Positions 26,031 to 38,465 of a DNA stretch of 64,000 bases are shown here, in pieces. The notes below the pieces were generated by a model. The model saw only the letters and a list, made by a program, of their open reading frames with translations. It was not told the DNA's origin and searched no databases. The translations under genes were made by a program, and so were the position numbers. Location of the stretch: the NCBI RefSeq assembly GCF_036324505.1, contig NC_086371.1, positions 2,007,501 to 2,071,500 on the forward strand, written 5' to 3'. The stretch is from Eleginops maclovinus (Eukaryota; Chordata; Actinopteri; Perciformes; Eleginopidae). Position 1 is the first letter of the stretch. The number at the start of each line of letters is the position of its first letter.

Positions 26031-29000
26031 ACTCACCCCTAATGCCTGAGTGTGGTTGTTGTTTGTGCATGGGTTTATTTATCTTGGGATAACTATAGGT
26101 CTTAATTTCAACAGAAACGTTTTCTATTTTTCACAAATCCTGAATCTCTGGTTGTGTTATTTCTCAGTTGGATGTTGTGTTTGGAGGCCGGTGCAGCCTG
26201 GTGTCTCTGTGCTGATCCCCCCCCTATGATTTGATCCTTTTAGCTCCCCGCTAACATCCTACCTGCTAGCTCCAGGTCTGCAGACCAGAACTAAGCGAGT
26301 CCATCAGCCTTCCGAAAAGCCGTAATGATAATCACCCGCAGCAGCAGCAGCACACGCACTTCAGTCTGCACATCTTTTTATTTCCGCTCCGGTCCCCAGC
26401 TTGGTTGCATTTCAATTTCCTTTTCAAGCGATTCCCACTTCACCTGTACACTTAGCTCCCATGCATATGGAGGAACCGGAGAAGGACAGAGGGGGGAGAT
26501 TTCCTTTGAAGCAGGAGCTTGTCAGGAGTGCCATCGCTGGTTTCATTGCCGTCTCTATAACAGCGAGTCACAGGGGTCTGCTTCACACTTCAGGCGACAT
26601 CAAGCAACTTGACGGAGGAGGCGAGTGGTGGGCACTTGAACGTCGCTGATATATCTGTTTGTTCAGCAGGAAGTCAGGCAGGGGCCTCCCGCCATCCCAG
26701 GGTTTTTATCACTGTCAGTTTTAACAAGTGAATCCCTGTTTGTCACTTATTGCTGTGGAGGATTTCGCTCTCGATCTGTGGCTTCTTCCAGAAAAAAATA
26801 CAGAGCAAATAATGTGGTCAGATGCAGTTTATTATTCTGTGTTTTTACCCCCATGGTGACTGAGCCTAAGCAGGGTGATTTCCATAAAAGCTGCTGTAGA
26901 TATTCATGAGGATGAAATCTTTATGACCTCCATGTCTCTGTGGGACCAGCATTATATTTAAATGTGCTCTGCTGCCCGGCGCACTGTGTGATCTAATATG
27001 GCATTACAAACATGACATTTGCCGGGAACATTCACCATCCCCAGAGGACGAACCCTTTCCATTCGAGGCACTTTTTAACTCTCAGAATATGAGATGCCTT
27101 GTGTGGAACGATAAGGGTTTTATTGCCATGAGATGTGAAACACCGCATTTCTAGAGGGAGGATCAGCTCCAGCTCTATTGTTGTTGTTGCTGTGCCATGT
27201 AATGAAATATAAAGACAGTACAATATCGTAAACAGATGTTTCATTTAGATGTCAATTAGTTAAGTGCTCAGTGATTTTGGGATAAACACATCAACATTTC
27301 TACTCAAATACACATTTTAGGTTAAAATCAATAGGGGATGGGTGTCCGTTCATTTATTCACATTTTATATTTTCACATATTCAGCCACTGTAGGAGCCAG
27401 CATCTTCATCACCACTTTCATTTGTATTTGTTGAGCACTTTTGTTGAGTGACTGTCACACGGTTGTGGTTTGTGTGTATAGGTCACCTGTTGCATGCTGG
27501 GGCTGAATCACAGAGGGTGAGCTAGTGTTTCTGGTCCTCCTAAAGCTATCTTTGATTTATATATTAACCCGATAGAACAAACAAAACCGTATGGACTTTA
27601 TTATCAAAATCACAGCAGGAAGCCAGGCTTGGGTATTTGGCCGCCATAGTCACTCTTTTGACTTCAACATTACAACTGTTTACGATTCCCGTTAGCCTCA
27701 TCGATTACGATCTCTGTCCGTTTATCCTGGAGACACAGATATTTTATTTGACCGTACTTTTTTGTTGATTGACGTATAATACACGACACGGTAGCAACAA
27801 CAACATCTCCCTTGATGGCTTCCGGACTGTTTGGGTCCGCATGTCTTCATCGTGAGTCTTCAGAAGGTCTCTGTGATGACGAGGACAGCCTGCCAGAAAC
27901 ATAATTCCCCCCTGGGATGAATAAAGTTTTTGATTGATCGATGATCTAAAACTATTTCTTCCACTTCACGCCAAGTCTTTGTTTTCACTCTAAAGTGGGC
28001 GGGGCCTCCATGACGCCAGGCTGTGAGGTAGCACCCCCTCATCTGTAGCCTATGCTGTGAATATAGGGCTAGTTGTGGTATCATTGTTTCTGTCTTCTGG
28101 TCTATTTTCTCGATACGTTTCAAACTTTTAGAAACACCAGAGGAGTTTGGATTAGGAGCATCTCCACCAGCATCGACCCCCCCCGGCTCCGGCTCTGGAG
28201 GTGTTTCCTCGTGCTCTGGAGTTTTTATCTCCACACCCTGATGATACTATCACCTCTGGATGTGAGATCGGGCCAGCTCCACCACTTTTAATTACTCTCA
28301 CAACCAGACGGCGAGCGTTGACAAGCCGCGCTTACCCATCTCCACAACTTGTCAGTCGAATCCCCCCGGTACACCCGGCGCCATCTTTTTTGGGGTTTTT
28401 ACTTCTGTTACCACCAGAGAACATTCTCGAGGCCAGCAGATAACACCGTTCTCCTGCTGCTGGAAAACACACGTAACACCCTGAGGATTTACAGTTGATC
28501 AGCACCTCTACACTCTGGAAACACACACACATTTCGCCAGCACCCCCTCGAGACTCGTGTTGTCGTTTTCATCTTCTCGGGGATGGTGCAGAAGCTCAGG
28601 TGACTGCAGCTGTTTCTCCTCGCAGCCCAGCGCCTGCTAATTAGACAGAGGAGTTATTAATTAAATTAGGATCTGACGTGCTGATTGGCCGTCCCAGGAT
28701 TTAACTCTCAGCGGACATCGCACTTCATCTGGCACATCAATGAACTTGACAAAATGAAACTTCAATAGGTGTGTGTTTGTGTGTGATGTTAGTAATTGGA
28801 AGTGTTGAATGCTGCCGTTGTTGCCAAGTCACGTGACACCTGCAGCGGCAGAGGCACAGCCGCTGTGTTTCTGCTCAATATTAATACTTTTTCGCCATAG
28901 GACGATGCAAAACATACTGATCATCAGACACAAAACAGTGGAGAAGTAATATCACATCTTTTGTTTTTACCCAAATGTGAGGAAACTATCAGAGGTAAAT

Positions 29001-29319
29001 TAGCTCTACTAGATTGGGAAAAGTCCTGCATTCAATCAACCAATCAAAGTGTGTCTCAGTGGACTTCACAGTTCATACAGAATATGAATACGACCCCCTC
29101 GCTCCTTGGCCTTCACATCGGACAAGGAACCTCTCCCAAAGAAACAAAACAGTTAACAGGGGAACATGGAATGGATCGCTCCCCCAGGACGGACAGACGT
29201 GCAACAAATGCTGCGTGTAAATAAAAAATATATTACAACATGCGTAGGTAGTCCTGATGCACGTGTCTATAAATAAGGAGAAGGTGAATCCAGGTGGATG
29301 TCAACAATCCTTTGGGAGC
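26031..29319. other. Single-copy DNA with conserved-element-like stretches
   Basis: No gene was supported. 26860-27010 (TAGATATTCATGAGGATGAA, GTGTGATCTAATATGGC) and 28600-28760 (CTGCTAATTAGACAGAGGAG, TTATTAATTAAATTAGGATC) look like conserved noncoding DNA. A retroposon-like tail, CCTGGGATGAATAAAGTT, lies at 27910-27930. The 124-codon minus frame (27860-28234) is Pro/Glu-rich at its start and has no recognised domain. Confidence 0.35.
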
Positions 29320-29560
29320 CATCGAAATCTGACCAAAAGTTTAAGTACAAAAGTATTGGCATCAAAATAAACATAGAGAACCAAAACTAATGTCCAATTT
29401 CAAATGATCTATACCTGTTTGACGGTTTTAGGATAATTGATGCACTAATGTGGTCACCACAAATCTTTAGGGTGGAGTTAATTTGAATGACTTAAATGTA
29501 CTGCTGCTGGATATCTTAAGGGTTAAAAATGTACCTCAGTAAACAATAACTGCACATGCG
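29320..29560 (+). mobile_element. hAT-like MITE fragment
   Basis: AGTACAAAAGTATTGGCATC and CAAAATAAACATAGAGAACC match the GTATTGACATCAAAATATAA region of the MITE at 23571-23885 and continue to GTACCTCAGTAAACAATAAC. Both terminal repeats are missing. Confidence 0.5.
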
Positions 29561-30200
29561 TCAGATCTGTATCCATAACTGAAAATATATTTCACAGTCC
29601 GGACACAAGATGTATGTCTGTTCATTTCATTCCTTAAGTCCTTTTTTGTTTCGACAATTATTTACCTAAACATCAGTTTTCAAACTGTGCTATGGTTTCA
29701 GGTGGTTTTCATCCAATTATCCAGCCAGTTCTGTATCGCGAGGCGTGCATGCACCTGTGTCTGCATTCAACTCGTCCCAGAACAACCTGGCATGATTTAG
29801 ACTGCTCTGTATATCTGTCTGCAACACTTTCTTTATCTTGCTTCAAACTGACCCCCAAAAGTGACATTTTTAGGGCACAAACATGACTGTTAGTTCCACA
29901 GCTATCATTTCCAGCACAACAGAGGCAGCACAGGATCATTTGTGTGTCTCTGAAGAGCGCTGAGGTGTCTGTTGTTGTTGAGCGTGACCTTTGGATGTGT
30001 GTCTGCAGGCTGGATCCGTATTAAACAGCATTGTTGGTTTCAAGTTGGTTGGCAGGGGATCCGACTCTCAGAGAACAGAAATACATTTCAGTTATGGCTG
30101 GGAAGGAAATACTGAGACTTTTCTGTCTGTTCACCTCTTTGGTCGAGACTTTAATATTAGGTCTTTAATAAACAAGGAAAATACATCATCTAATCACGTT
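29561..30200. other. Apparent single-copy noncoding DNA
   Basis: No gene or repeat recognised. Confidence 0.45.
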
Positions 30201-30405
30201 CTAAAGGGGCCTTCCAGTTCCTGTAGTGTGTTATATAGGTTTTAGGGTTTCATCCTCCGACTCTATCTATCTGCAAAGACTATAATCCATGTGTTCCCTC
30301 CTGAAGGAGTTTCTTTTTTAGTCTGATCAGAGCAGACCCAGAAAAAGCATCTCAATGTTGGAGAGGCAGTTTTTAAATCACCTGGAAACAAATCATATCT
30401 TCAAA
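30201..30405 (+). mobile_element. TTAA-type MITE 5' fragment and associated repeat
   Basis: CTAAAGGGGCCTTCCAGTTC, then CTGTAGTGTGTTATATAGG, matches the 5' terminus at 51956. It is followed by a block at 30319-30405 (CTGATCAGAGCAGACCCAG, GCATCTCAATGTTGGAGAGG) that recurs at 35958-36035 (GATCAGAGCGGAGCTGGA, GCATCTCAATGTTTGAGAGG). Confidence 0.6.
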
Positions 30406-30451
30406 ACTGAAGAGAAGAGCTTAATGATTGCAGATTGTACTGAATGAACGA

Positions 30452-31394
30452 CAGAGGTGGGAGAAGTACAAGTACTCAGATCTTGTACTTGAGTAAAAGT
30501 AGAAGTACTCAGATCTTGTACTTGAGTAAAGTAGAAGTACTCAGATCTTGTACTTGAGTAAAGTAGAAGTACTCAGATCTTGTACTTGAGTAAAGTAGAA
30601 GTACTCAGGTCTTGTACTTGAGTAAAGTAGAAGTACTCAGATCTTGTACTTGAGTAAAAGTAGAAGTACTCAGGTCTTGTACTTGAGTAAAGTAGAAGTA
30701 CTCAGGTCTTGTACTTGAGTTAAGCAGAAGTACTCAGATCTTGTACTTGAGTAAAGTAGAAGTACTCAGATCTTGTTCTTGAGTAAAGTAGAAGTACTCA
30801 GGTCTTGTACTTGAGTAAAGTAGAAATACTCAGGTCTTGTTCTTGAGTAAAGTAGAAGTACTCAGATCTTGTACTTGAGTAAAGTAGAAGTACTCAGGTC
30901 TTGTACTTGAGTAAAGTAGAAGTACTCAGATCTTGTACTTGAGTAAAGTAGAAGTACCAGAGTGTAGGAATACTCTGTCACAGTGAAAGTATTCTAAATG
31001 TTCCTCCAGTGAAAGTAGAAAGTACTCTCCTCTAAATGTACTTAAAGTAGCGACAGTAAAAGTACTCATTGTCTGATTGGTCCATTTCAGAATAATATCT
31101 CTGATATGTTTTATAATGATTGATCATTAAAGTGTTCTCAGAGCTGGTAAAGGTGCAGCTAGTTTGAATGGCTTTGTATACTGCAGGGTAGCTGCTGGAT
31201 TTCCTGCAGGTGAACTAAAGTCTGATTTAAGGGCTGATTATATTTACCATCATTAATCCTAATCTGCCTAGCAACTAGAGGGATTAAATAAATCTAGGGG
31301 AGTAGAAGTACAAAGTCGCATAACATGGAAATACTCAAGTACAAGTACCTCAAAATTGTACCTGGGTAAATGTACTTCGTTACTTCGCACAGCA
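30452..31394 (-). mobile_element. hAT-like MITE, second copy, inverted
   Basis: The left end CAGAGGTGGGAGAAGTACA is the intact 3' terminal repeat of the element in reverse. The right end, TGTACTTCGTTACTTCGC, is a decayed reverse of the 5' terminus seen at 5595. The body at 30960-31390 matches 5595-6065 in reverse (TCATTGTCTGATTGGTCC, CTGCAGGGTAGCTGCTGG, CTCAAAATTGTACC). A 32-bp array fills 30456-30960. Noncoding. Confidence 0.8.
30456..30960 (-). repeat. 32-bp minisatellite inside the inverted hAT-like MITE (about 16 copies)
   Basis: The unit AGTACTCAGATCTTGTACT plus TGAGTAAAGTAGA has the same length and sequence, reversed, as the array at 6066-7038. It shares the GATCTT/GGTCTT and TTGTAC/TTGTTC variants. 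It begins directly next to the terminal inverted repeat. Confidence 0.95.
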
Positions 31395-31914
31395 GAGCTG
31401 CAGAGCCACCAGCAGGTTGACATTTCTTAGTTTTTTACTCAAATGTCTCGACAGCAACCAGAGGAGGAATCGTTGTAGCTTTGATCTCCTGACCTTTCCG
31501 GTGGTGCCACAACATGTCTGTCATGTGGACGCTCTGGAGCGAGCCGTGGCGTCGATTTATAACTCACGGGGTTTCCTTTAATGTCAGTTCGGACAACTTC
31601 TGGGTATCCCTGTTTTCACCTAATGTTATTTTCTGTGTAGAATTGACAGTCAGAGGTTTTCACAAATAAAGCTGTGTAGCGTAGCCTGTATTGTTGGACA
31701 AGCTACTTACAACACAATGTATAAAAGTGCTTTTTTGGAAAAATCACAAACACTTTGAACAGATTCCATCCAGAAACTGATCAACATCAAGGCAAAGAGT
31801 AGACATGTTCTCTAAACTAATTCACTTGGTGAGTTAAATGATGAACAGATAATAATGGCTGCAATCCAACAAAAAAATACAAGGATTGTGAAGAGAGAAA
31901 CCAAAAGCTCCTCG

Positions 31915-31994
<80 letters not shown>

Positions 31995-32573
31995 AGCCAT
32001 ACCTTCTGAACAAAGAGTGTATTGAGCTCGTTTGTTGTCTGGTGTTTTTATCCAGCTGAAAGTCAAACAGAGCTGAGGAAATAAAAAGAGAGGCAGAAAA
32101 TCCGGTGTGTTTCGGGTCACATTGGGCTAACAGGTAGTTTGAAAGACCCCCTGATCTGTGTGTGTGTGTGTGTGTGTTTGGAGGGGGTGCGGGGACGCAG
32201 CCGGTGACTCTGACAAAGTCACCGTAGCCACAGATAATTTAGCGCTGAGCGTTGACATTGTGCGGCGCTCTTGAGGAGAGCAGAAGTGGAGCGTGAAGAG
32301 AGGCCCTGTTTATTTACAGTCACACCCACTGTGTGTTTGTCTAGCCCCTGAAGTGGGGACCGTCGGTGGAGACAGGTCTCTCTAGGGTCGTCGACTTCCT
32401 TCATGTCCCCCTCATGACGGTCACTTAGTCACAACAGCTCACAGCGTGAAGAGCCTCTCCTTGCCGTGCTGATGATGACAAACTGCTGAACTCTAACCCC
32501 CCGACTCTATTGCTGTTCCCACTCATCTGACGCCACCGCCATCCCAGATGACAGGTACACTCGGGCTAGTTTT
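31395..32573. other. Single-copy DNA with CA and GT tracts
   Basis: (CA)n at 31917-31992 and (GT)n at 32158-32177. No gene, RNA or dispersed repeat otherwise recognised. Confidence 0.55.
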
Positions 32574-33587
32574 AGCAGGAGAGGACTCTTTAAAGTAGAG
32601 ATACTACATACTGATATACACCTGAACATCAGCAGGAGAGGACTCTTTAAAGGAGAGACGCTACATACTGATATACACCTGAACATCAGCAGGAGAGGAC
32701 TCTTTAAAGTAGAGACGCTACATACTGATATACACCTGAACATCAGCAGGAGAGGACTCTTTAAAGTAGAGACACTACATACTGATATACACCTGAACAT
32801 CAGCAGGAGAGGACTCTTTAAAGTAGAGACACTACATACTGATATACACCTGAACATCAGCAGGAGAGGACTCTTTAAAGTAGAGACACTACATACTGAT
32901 ATACACCTGAACATCAGCAGGAGAGGACTCTTTAAAGTAGAGACTCTACATATTGATATACACCTGAACATCAGCAGGAGAGGACTCTTTAAAGTAGAGA
33001 CACTACATACTGATATACACCTGAACATCAGCAGGAGAGGACTCTTTAAAGTAGAGACACTACATACTGATATACACCTGAACATCAGCAGGAGAGGACT
33101 CTTTAAAGTAGAGACACTACATACTGATACACACCTGAACATCAGCAGGAGAGGACTCTTTAAAGTAGAGACACTACATACGGATATACACCTGAACGTC
33201 AGCAGGAGAGGACTCTTTAAAGTAGAGACTCTACATACTGATATACACCTGAACATCAGCAGGAGAGGACTCTTTAAAGTAGAGACTCTACATACTGATA
33301 TACACCTGAACATCAGCAGGAGAGGACTCTTTAAAGTAGAGACTCTACATACTGATATACACCTGAACATCAGCAGGAGAGGACTCTTTAAAGTAGAGAC
33401 TCTACATACTGATATACACCTGAACATCAGCAGGAGAGGACTCTTTAAAGTAGAGACTCTACATACTGATATACACCTGAACATCAGCAGGAGAGGACTC
33501 TTTAAAGTAGAGACACTACATACTGATATACACCTGAACATCAGCAGGAGAGGACTCTTTAAAGTAGAGACACTACATACTGATACA
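32574..33587 (+). repeat. 57-bp minisatellite, array 1 (about 17.8 copies)
   Basis: The unit runs AGCAGGAGAGGACTCTTTAA, AGTAGAGACACTACATACTG, ATATACACCTGAACATC. The period is 57 bp throughout. Variants are mainly GACAC / GACTC / GACGC after AGTAGA and ATATAC / ATACAC. Both edges fall inside a unit and no body of the host MITE is attached, so this is an orphan array. A period of 19 codons without stops explains the 372-codon minus frame. Confidence 0.97.
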
Positions 33588-33749
33588 CACCACAGGAACA
33601 GTTGGACTTCCTGTGCTGCTGCCATAATGGTGACATTTGCGTTGGGCTCTCTCCCGATGCTACCCTCTGAAGTGTTTGACTCTTAGTTCTGTGGATAAAT
33701 GTTTTCATGAGCTCGTTCCCATTTGGCATGTCCCTTGAACATGAGCCTG
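33588..33749. other. Short spacer between arrays
   Basis: Single-copy sequence between the 57-bp array and a (CA)n tract. No feature recognised. Confidence 0.5.
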
Positions 33750-33862
<113 letters not shown>

Positions 33863-34050
33863 CATGCCAACAGTGTGAGAGTTATCCATGTGTGAGTCAC
33901 TTGTTCCACCTGCTTTTAGTTAGCTTTATTTAGGGTCTACAAAAGCGATGATTATTTTTTTACGTTTAACTCATCAATCCTTACAGGTACAGCATCCCCA
34001 GAGCCCAAGGTGATATCAGTGTGTGTTCAGGTGCAAACATGAGAAAGATG

Positions 34051-34052
<2 letters not shown>

Positions 34053-34101
<49 letters not shown>
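34053..34101. repeat. (CA)n microsatellite
   Basis: An uninterrupted CA tract of about 49 bp. Confidence 0.97.
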
Positions 34102-34103
<2 letters not shown>

Positions 34104-35290
34104 AGACAAATCCTATAAGAAGAAAAACTTGTATTAATCACAGCACCATGCCAAGACATAAAGACATCAGATCCTTGGAAGCGATCCCAGACGCCGAGAG
34201 ACAGAAAGGAAAAACCTGCCTGAATCTTCTCCCACTCAAACACCCTCTGCCCCCCCTCACCCCCCACCCCCTCCATTCCCGTGCTGCCTTTATTTGTCTC
34301 GAACATCTCAAAGTCAAAAGAAATCCTCACGAGGTTAAATTGCTCCGAAATGAAAGGGCGACAATCTGGATTTTTCTGAGGGACATAAGAGTTCTCAGAG
34401 GGCACTTTGCTCTCCGTTTGATTGGGAGACACGTTTTAATTTTTCTTTCTGTGGCGACAAGACGAGCGTCCGCTAATCACCTTCCCGTCCATCACCCCCT
34501 CCTCCCCGTCAAAGGATTGAGTTTCTAAGGGGGGGGGGGGGGGGGACTGTTGACCTCTCCACCTTCTCCCAGGTGAGTAAAAAGGAGGGATTTTCTTTCT
34601 TTCTCCGTCTCTTTCATCACCTGGGTTGTAATTAGCCGGAGCTGAGATTTTCTTCCTTTGTCGGCTCCATGAAAGGTGGATAAGCGTCCTTTGTGCCTCC
34701 TCACACCTTTTTTTATTTCCTTTTTCAACAAGCTTTTTTTTTTCAGAAGAAACTCGAAGCCAGCCGCTGCCGCCGTCTTAGAAGAGCGCTGATAACCGAG
34801 AGGGAGTTTCTACTTCTCTCCCCTCCGCCGCCGCCACCGTCTTTATCTCCCAGGACACAATTAGCTGCTCTATCGCTCATCACCATGCTGCTTTTTCTCT
34901 CCCCGCTTCTTCTACTTCTTCTTCTCTCTCGCATTTAAAAAGCAGCCATCCCTTTGTGGAGGCTCACTCTTGAAAAAGTTGCAGTGGAGGAAACACAAAT
35001 GTGTGTGAAGAGATAAAATGGTCTCAAACCGCTTTGTTGAAAACAGAAACAGCAGCATCCAGAATTTATCCATTTAGAGAAGTTGTCACAAAAGCACACA
35101 GAGAAAAGTTTCTGCTTCTTCTAGTTTTAAGAGTCTTCACATTTCTCTGCACACCTGAAGCTCTTTGAGACCTGTGTGCTTTTTACTCCGTATACTCACA
35201 ACCTCTGGTCCTTTTGAGTCTCCAAAAAGTTTGTTGATTGATTTCTTCTAATTATCCTCAGAAGCTTCCCAAATCTCTACGAAGGCTCAG
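34102..35290. other. Single-copy DNA with a poly-G run and T/C-rich stretches
   Basis: A 17-base G run lies at 34529-34545. 34150-34480 is non-repetitive with conserved-element-like composition (CCTCACGAGGTTAAATTGCT). 34735-34935 is pyrimidine-rich with CCGCCGCCGCC. No gene recognised. Confidence 0.4.
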
Positions 35291-35450
35291 TGGTCCAGCA
35301 GTGGCTCAGTCCATAGGGACTAGGACTGGGAGTCATAGGGTCGCCAGTTCAAGTCCCTGACCAGACCTATAATATGAAGTGTGGACTGATACTTCAAGAG
35401 GCCTTGCCGTGGTGCCCTTGAGCAAGGCACGACATTCCCCAGAGATTAAA
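35291..35450 (+). mobile_element. tRNA-derived SINE
   Basis: CAGCAGTGGCTCAGTCCATA (A-box-like), GGGTCGCCAGTTCAAGTCCC (B-box-like) and GGTGCCCTTGAGCAAGGCAC, then a truncated tail at about 35450. Closest in layout to the copy at 63819. Confidence 0.8.
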
Positions 35451-37185
35451 CGAGACAGAGATATACAGCGCAATTTATATTTTTGTCCAATTTATTAAAT
35501 GATATTACTGGCAAACTTACTGAAGGATTTCTGATTCAGTGATAGAAACCACTTTCCCTCTCTTGACTGTCAGGATGGCTAACAGGTGTGTGTCAAAGCC
35601 ATTCAGTTTCCAGTCAAAGTCCTTTTCTAGCTTTGATATCAGTCGGCCGAGGAAAGCGAGAACTGTCATTACAGATTATCCTGAGCTCCAGTTCCCAAAA
35701 TCACCAGAAGGAAAGTCTTTTTAGGCCCTAATGATTCAAATAAAGGATATTCAAGGGATCGTCTTAACCTCAATAAAAAAGGTTCCACTGAATTACAAAC
35801 GTGTCTTCCCCCAATGTAGATAAATGGGAACAAGTATTTTTGGGCCCAGTGACATCATGGACAGACACCAAAGTGGTTTTGCCAGGAGGAAAATGCACTT
35901 CTTGGGGTCTTCACCTCAGTGGGATGTTTAAGTTCAGAGCAGATCTGGAGGTTTTGTCCATCTGATCAGAGCGGAGCTGGAAGAGCATCTCAATGTTTGA
36001 GAGGCAGTATTTAAAACATCTCGGAAACCAATCGAAATTTAGAAAACTGCTTTAAAAATCGATCGTTTGGTTTGACATAGTTGACAGTTCAACACATGAG
36101 CTCTGAAGCAATTAACGTAAAAGATGTGAATTAAGGGAAGAGGCAAAAACATTTTCTCATGGATTTTAAAATCGGTGTTAGCGATTTAAAATAAATGATG
36201 TATTATCGTTCTATATTTTAGTCTATAAATCAGAGTTTCCTTAAGTTTGATGATGGGAGTAAAGTTTGCTTTCTTTCTCCAGACTAAGTTTCATTCAGTC
36301 CGCACAACGAGATTGATTGATGCCGGATAAGTCAACACTTTTCCGCCAAGTCATACTCAAAGATTTCACGACATTTCAGAAATAATTTCATTGCATTTTT
36401 ATTAAGATTTCCAAACATATTGATTACCTCTTGAAACCGCCGTTGTGTAAAAGGACTTCAATGCTGAGTCTTTATTGGGAATGAACAAACACATTTACAG
36501 AAGTGAGGTTTTATTCACCGACCGCTCTGCTAACGCGGTTATCTGATGCACATACAGGCTCCTCATCATGTTGTCCTAATCTTTGTATGAGCACGGTTCA
36601 GCGCCACAGCTTCACTTTTAATTGCATCTCTGCTCTGTGGCTGCAGATGAAGTAAAGAAAAAGCATTGGGCTGAATGTTTGTTTACATCGTTACGGCGGC
36701 ATGGTACGATAAATCGGGATAAACAGAAGAGAGGCCAAAGATCACTCACATCACTCCACCATCGAAACCTCTCATCTTCAATTCCTTGAGCCCGGGAAAA
36801 CATACAAACACAGAAGAGACACAAACAAATCAACAAAAAAGGAGCCGTTCAAAACGTCACATAACATATTTGAAAGAGTGAAACATTTAAACAGGAACGG
36901 TTTCTTATTAGAAAGTCAAACATTTTCTCGACATACGTTCAGCTGCCATGTCAGTGAGAACAGAGGCTTTAAATGTGGAATTAATACATGGTTCATTTAT
37001 AATGATTTTTAATACGATATACGCTACGCCAATTACTGTAAAAAGTAATAATAACAGTTTCATTACGTGCTGTCTTTAAATGCAGCTTGTTGGAAATGAA
37101 GTAGATGTGTAAGCCTAAGAAGTTATGAAGATATTGCGCAACGTTTTATATACTCAAATGGTTTCATACAATAATACTTCTGTCA
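35451..37185. other. Mostly single-copy DNA
   Basis: No gene. 35958-36035 is a dispersed block shared with 30319-30405. 36470-36800 is non-repetitive and AT/GC balanced with no coding signal. Confidence 0.45.
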
Positions 37186-37535
37186 GGGTTTAGGGCAGAG
37201 CGGACCCACAACGGTTCAATTTGGTCAGTAGTTCTAAGCAACGTGTTGACAGTCAGTAGAGCCAAACAACAAACTGAGAAACTAGAGCAGAAAGTAGGCT
37301 CCTAAAGCTCCTCGAGATGGGAGTGGTGGCACAACAGTCTGTCTGTGAGGGAATAGTTCATACTGAGGGACTAACGAGGGGATGAAGAGCAGGTGTGCAG
37401 GTGAGATCAGGTGATTAGGAGTGACAGGAATGCGCAGAAGAAGAAACCACAGGAGGATTAGTGATGGGCAGGCGGGAGAGATAAACGGAATAAACACAAA
37501 GGTCATGAAGAAGCTTCTGTCGTCACAATCTGTGC
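37186..37535 (+). repeat. Dispersed element with a TGTCAGGG-type end
   Basis: Starts CTGTCAGGGTTTAGGGCAG, followed by a purine-rich body with AGCAGGTGTGCAGGTGAGAT and AGGAGTGACAGGAATG. The TGTCAGGG terminus matches the reversed right end at 4330. Family not named. Confidence 0.4.
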
Positions 37536-37957
37536 AGCAGAATCAACAGGCGGAGCTACCACACAACGAGATGTCTGACAACGTCTCAACATCCACACCA
37601 TTAAAAAAAAGTGTTTGCAGGCAACATATTTTCCCATCCCAGCTGTTTCTCACGGTAATAACCTCGGGTCAGCTCTTCAAATGTGCTAAGATGCTTCCAT
37701 ATAACAACCTTGGATGTGTTAAAGCTGGCTGATTGCTGAAAAACAAAAGCAACATGATTCTTGTTATTATTTTCTGTTAGATCAAAGATGGTGTTTCTAT
37801 GTTGTTCTACACAAACATAACACTTTTATTAATTGATTGGCCAAAGTTTTGTCTAAAACTTCATGTTTCTCTACTTAATTTCCACAGATACATAAAAAGA
37901 CATTTGTATTTTTGTCAATTTGATTTGAAGCCTTTGACACCCATGTGCAAATAGCCT
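37536..37957. other. Apparent single-copy noncoding DNA
   Basis: No gene, RNA or repeat recognised. Confidence 0.45.
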
Positions 37958-38465
37958 CGTTTGCTTTTGACCCCCGGGTGCAAATAGCGCACAGCAGCTA
38001 TTAGGCTATTTACACCCACCCCGACTGTTTTCGTCACAAATCTTTCAATGCAAGGGTAAACGGTAGGATAGATGGCACAAAGGATACTCTTTACAACAAC
38101 CCTGTTTCTCTGACATCTTGTGTAATTCAAATGAAATGTTCCAATATGAACACTTGTTCTGCGATAAGCTAACAGAAAGTAAAATCGGAAATATACACCC
38201 GAGCATAAATAACGACAGTTCTGAATGGAATAAAGTTATCATACAAAGAAAGACTTTGGGATAAATACTAATGTGAGCCCTGTTGTAAATAGCATTGCTG
38301 ACTATTGACACCTGGGTGCATGTTATTGCCTTTCTTCAGTGTGTAATCCAGGGTGTAAATAGCAACATGGGCCATAGAACCTCGGGTGAAAACAGCATAG
38401 TTTGCTTTAGACACCTAGGTGCAAATAGTCACACAGCAGCTATAAGCTATTAACACCCACCCCGG
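37958..38465. repeat. Duplicated dyad motif (GGGTGCAAATAG..CTATTTACACCC)
   Basis: A 42-bp imperfect palindrome sits at 37976-38017 (arms 37976-37987 and 38006-38017, one mismatch). A diverged copy sits at 38417-38458. Each is embedded in about 70 bp of directly repeated sequence that includes CACAGCAGCTAT and CACCCACCCCG. Additional single motifs, TTGTAAATAGCATTG, CACCTGGGTGC and GGGTGTAAATAGCAAC, lie between 38280 and 38365. Family unknown. Confidence 0.65.

Noticed and set aside
32507..33625. 372-codon minus frame with a signal-like hydrophobic repeat (also 252 and 623 codons in the other arrays)
   Set aside because: The frame is explained by a stop-free 57-bp tandem unit. The unit derives from a transposon end and one array is open on both strands.
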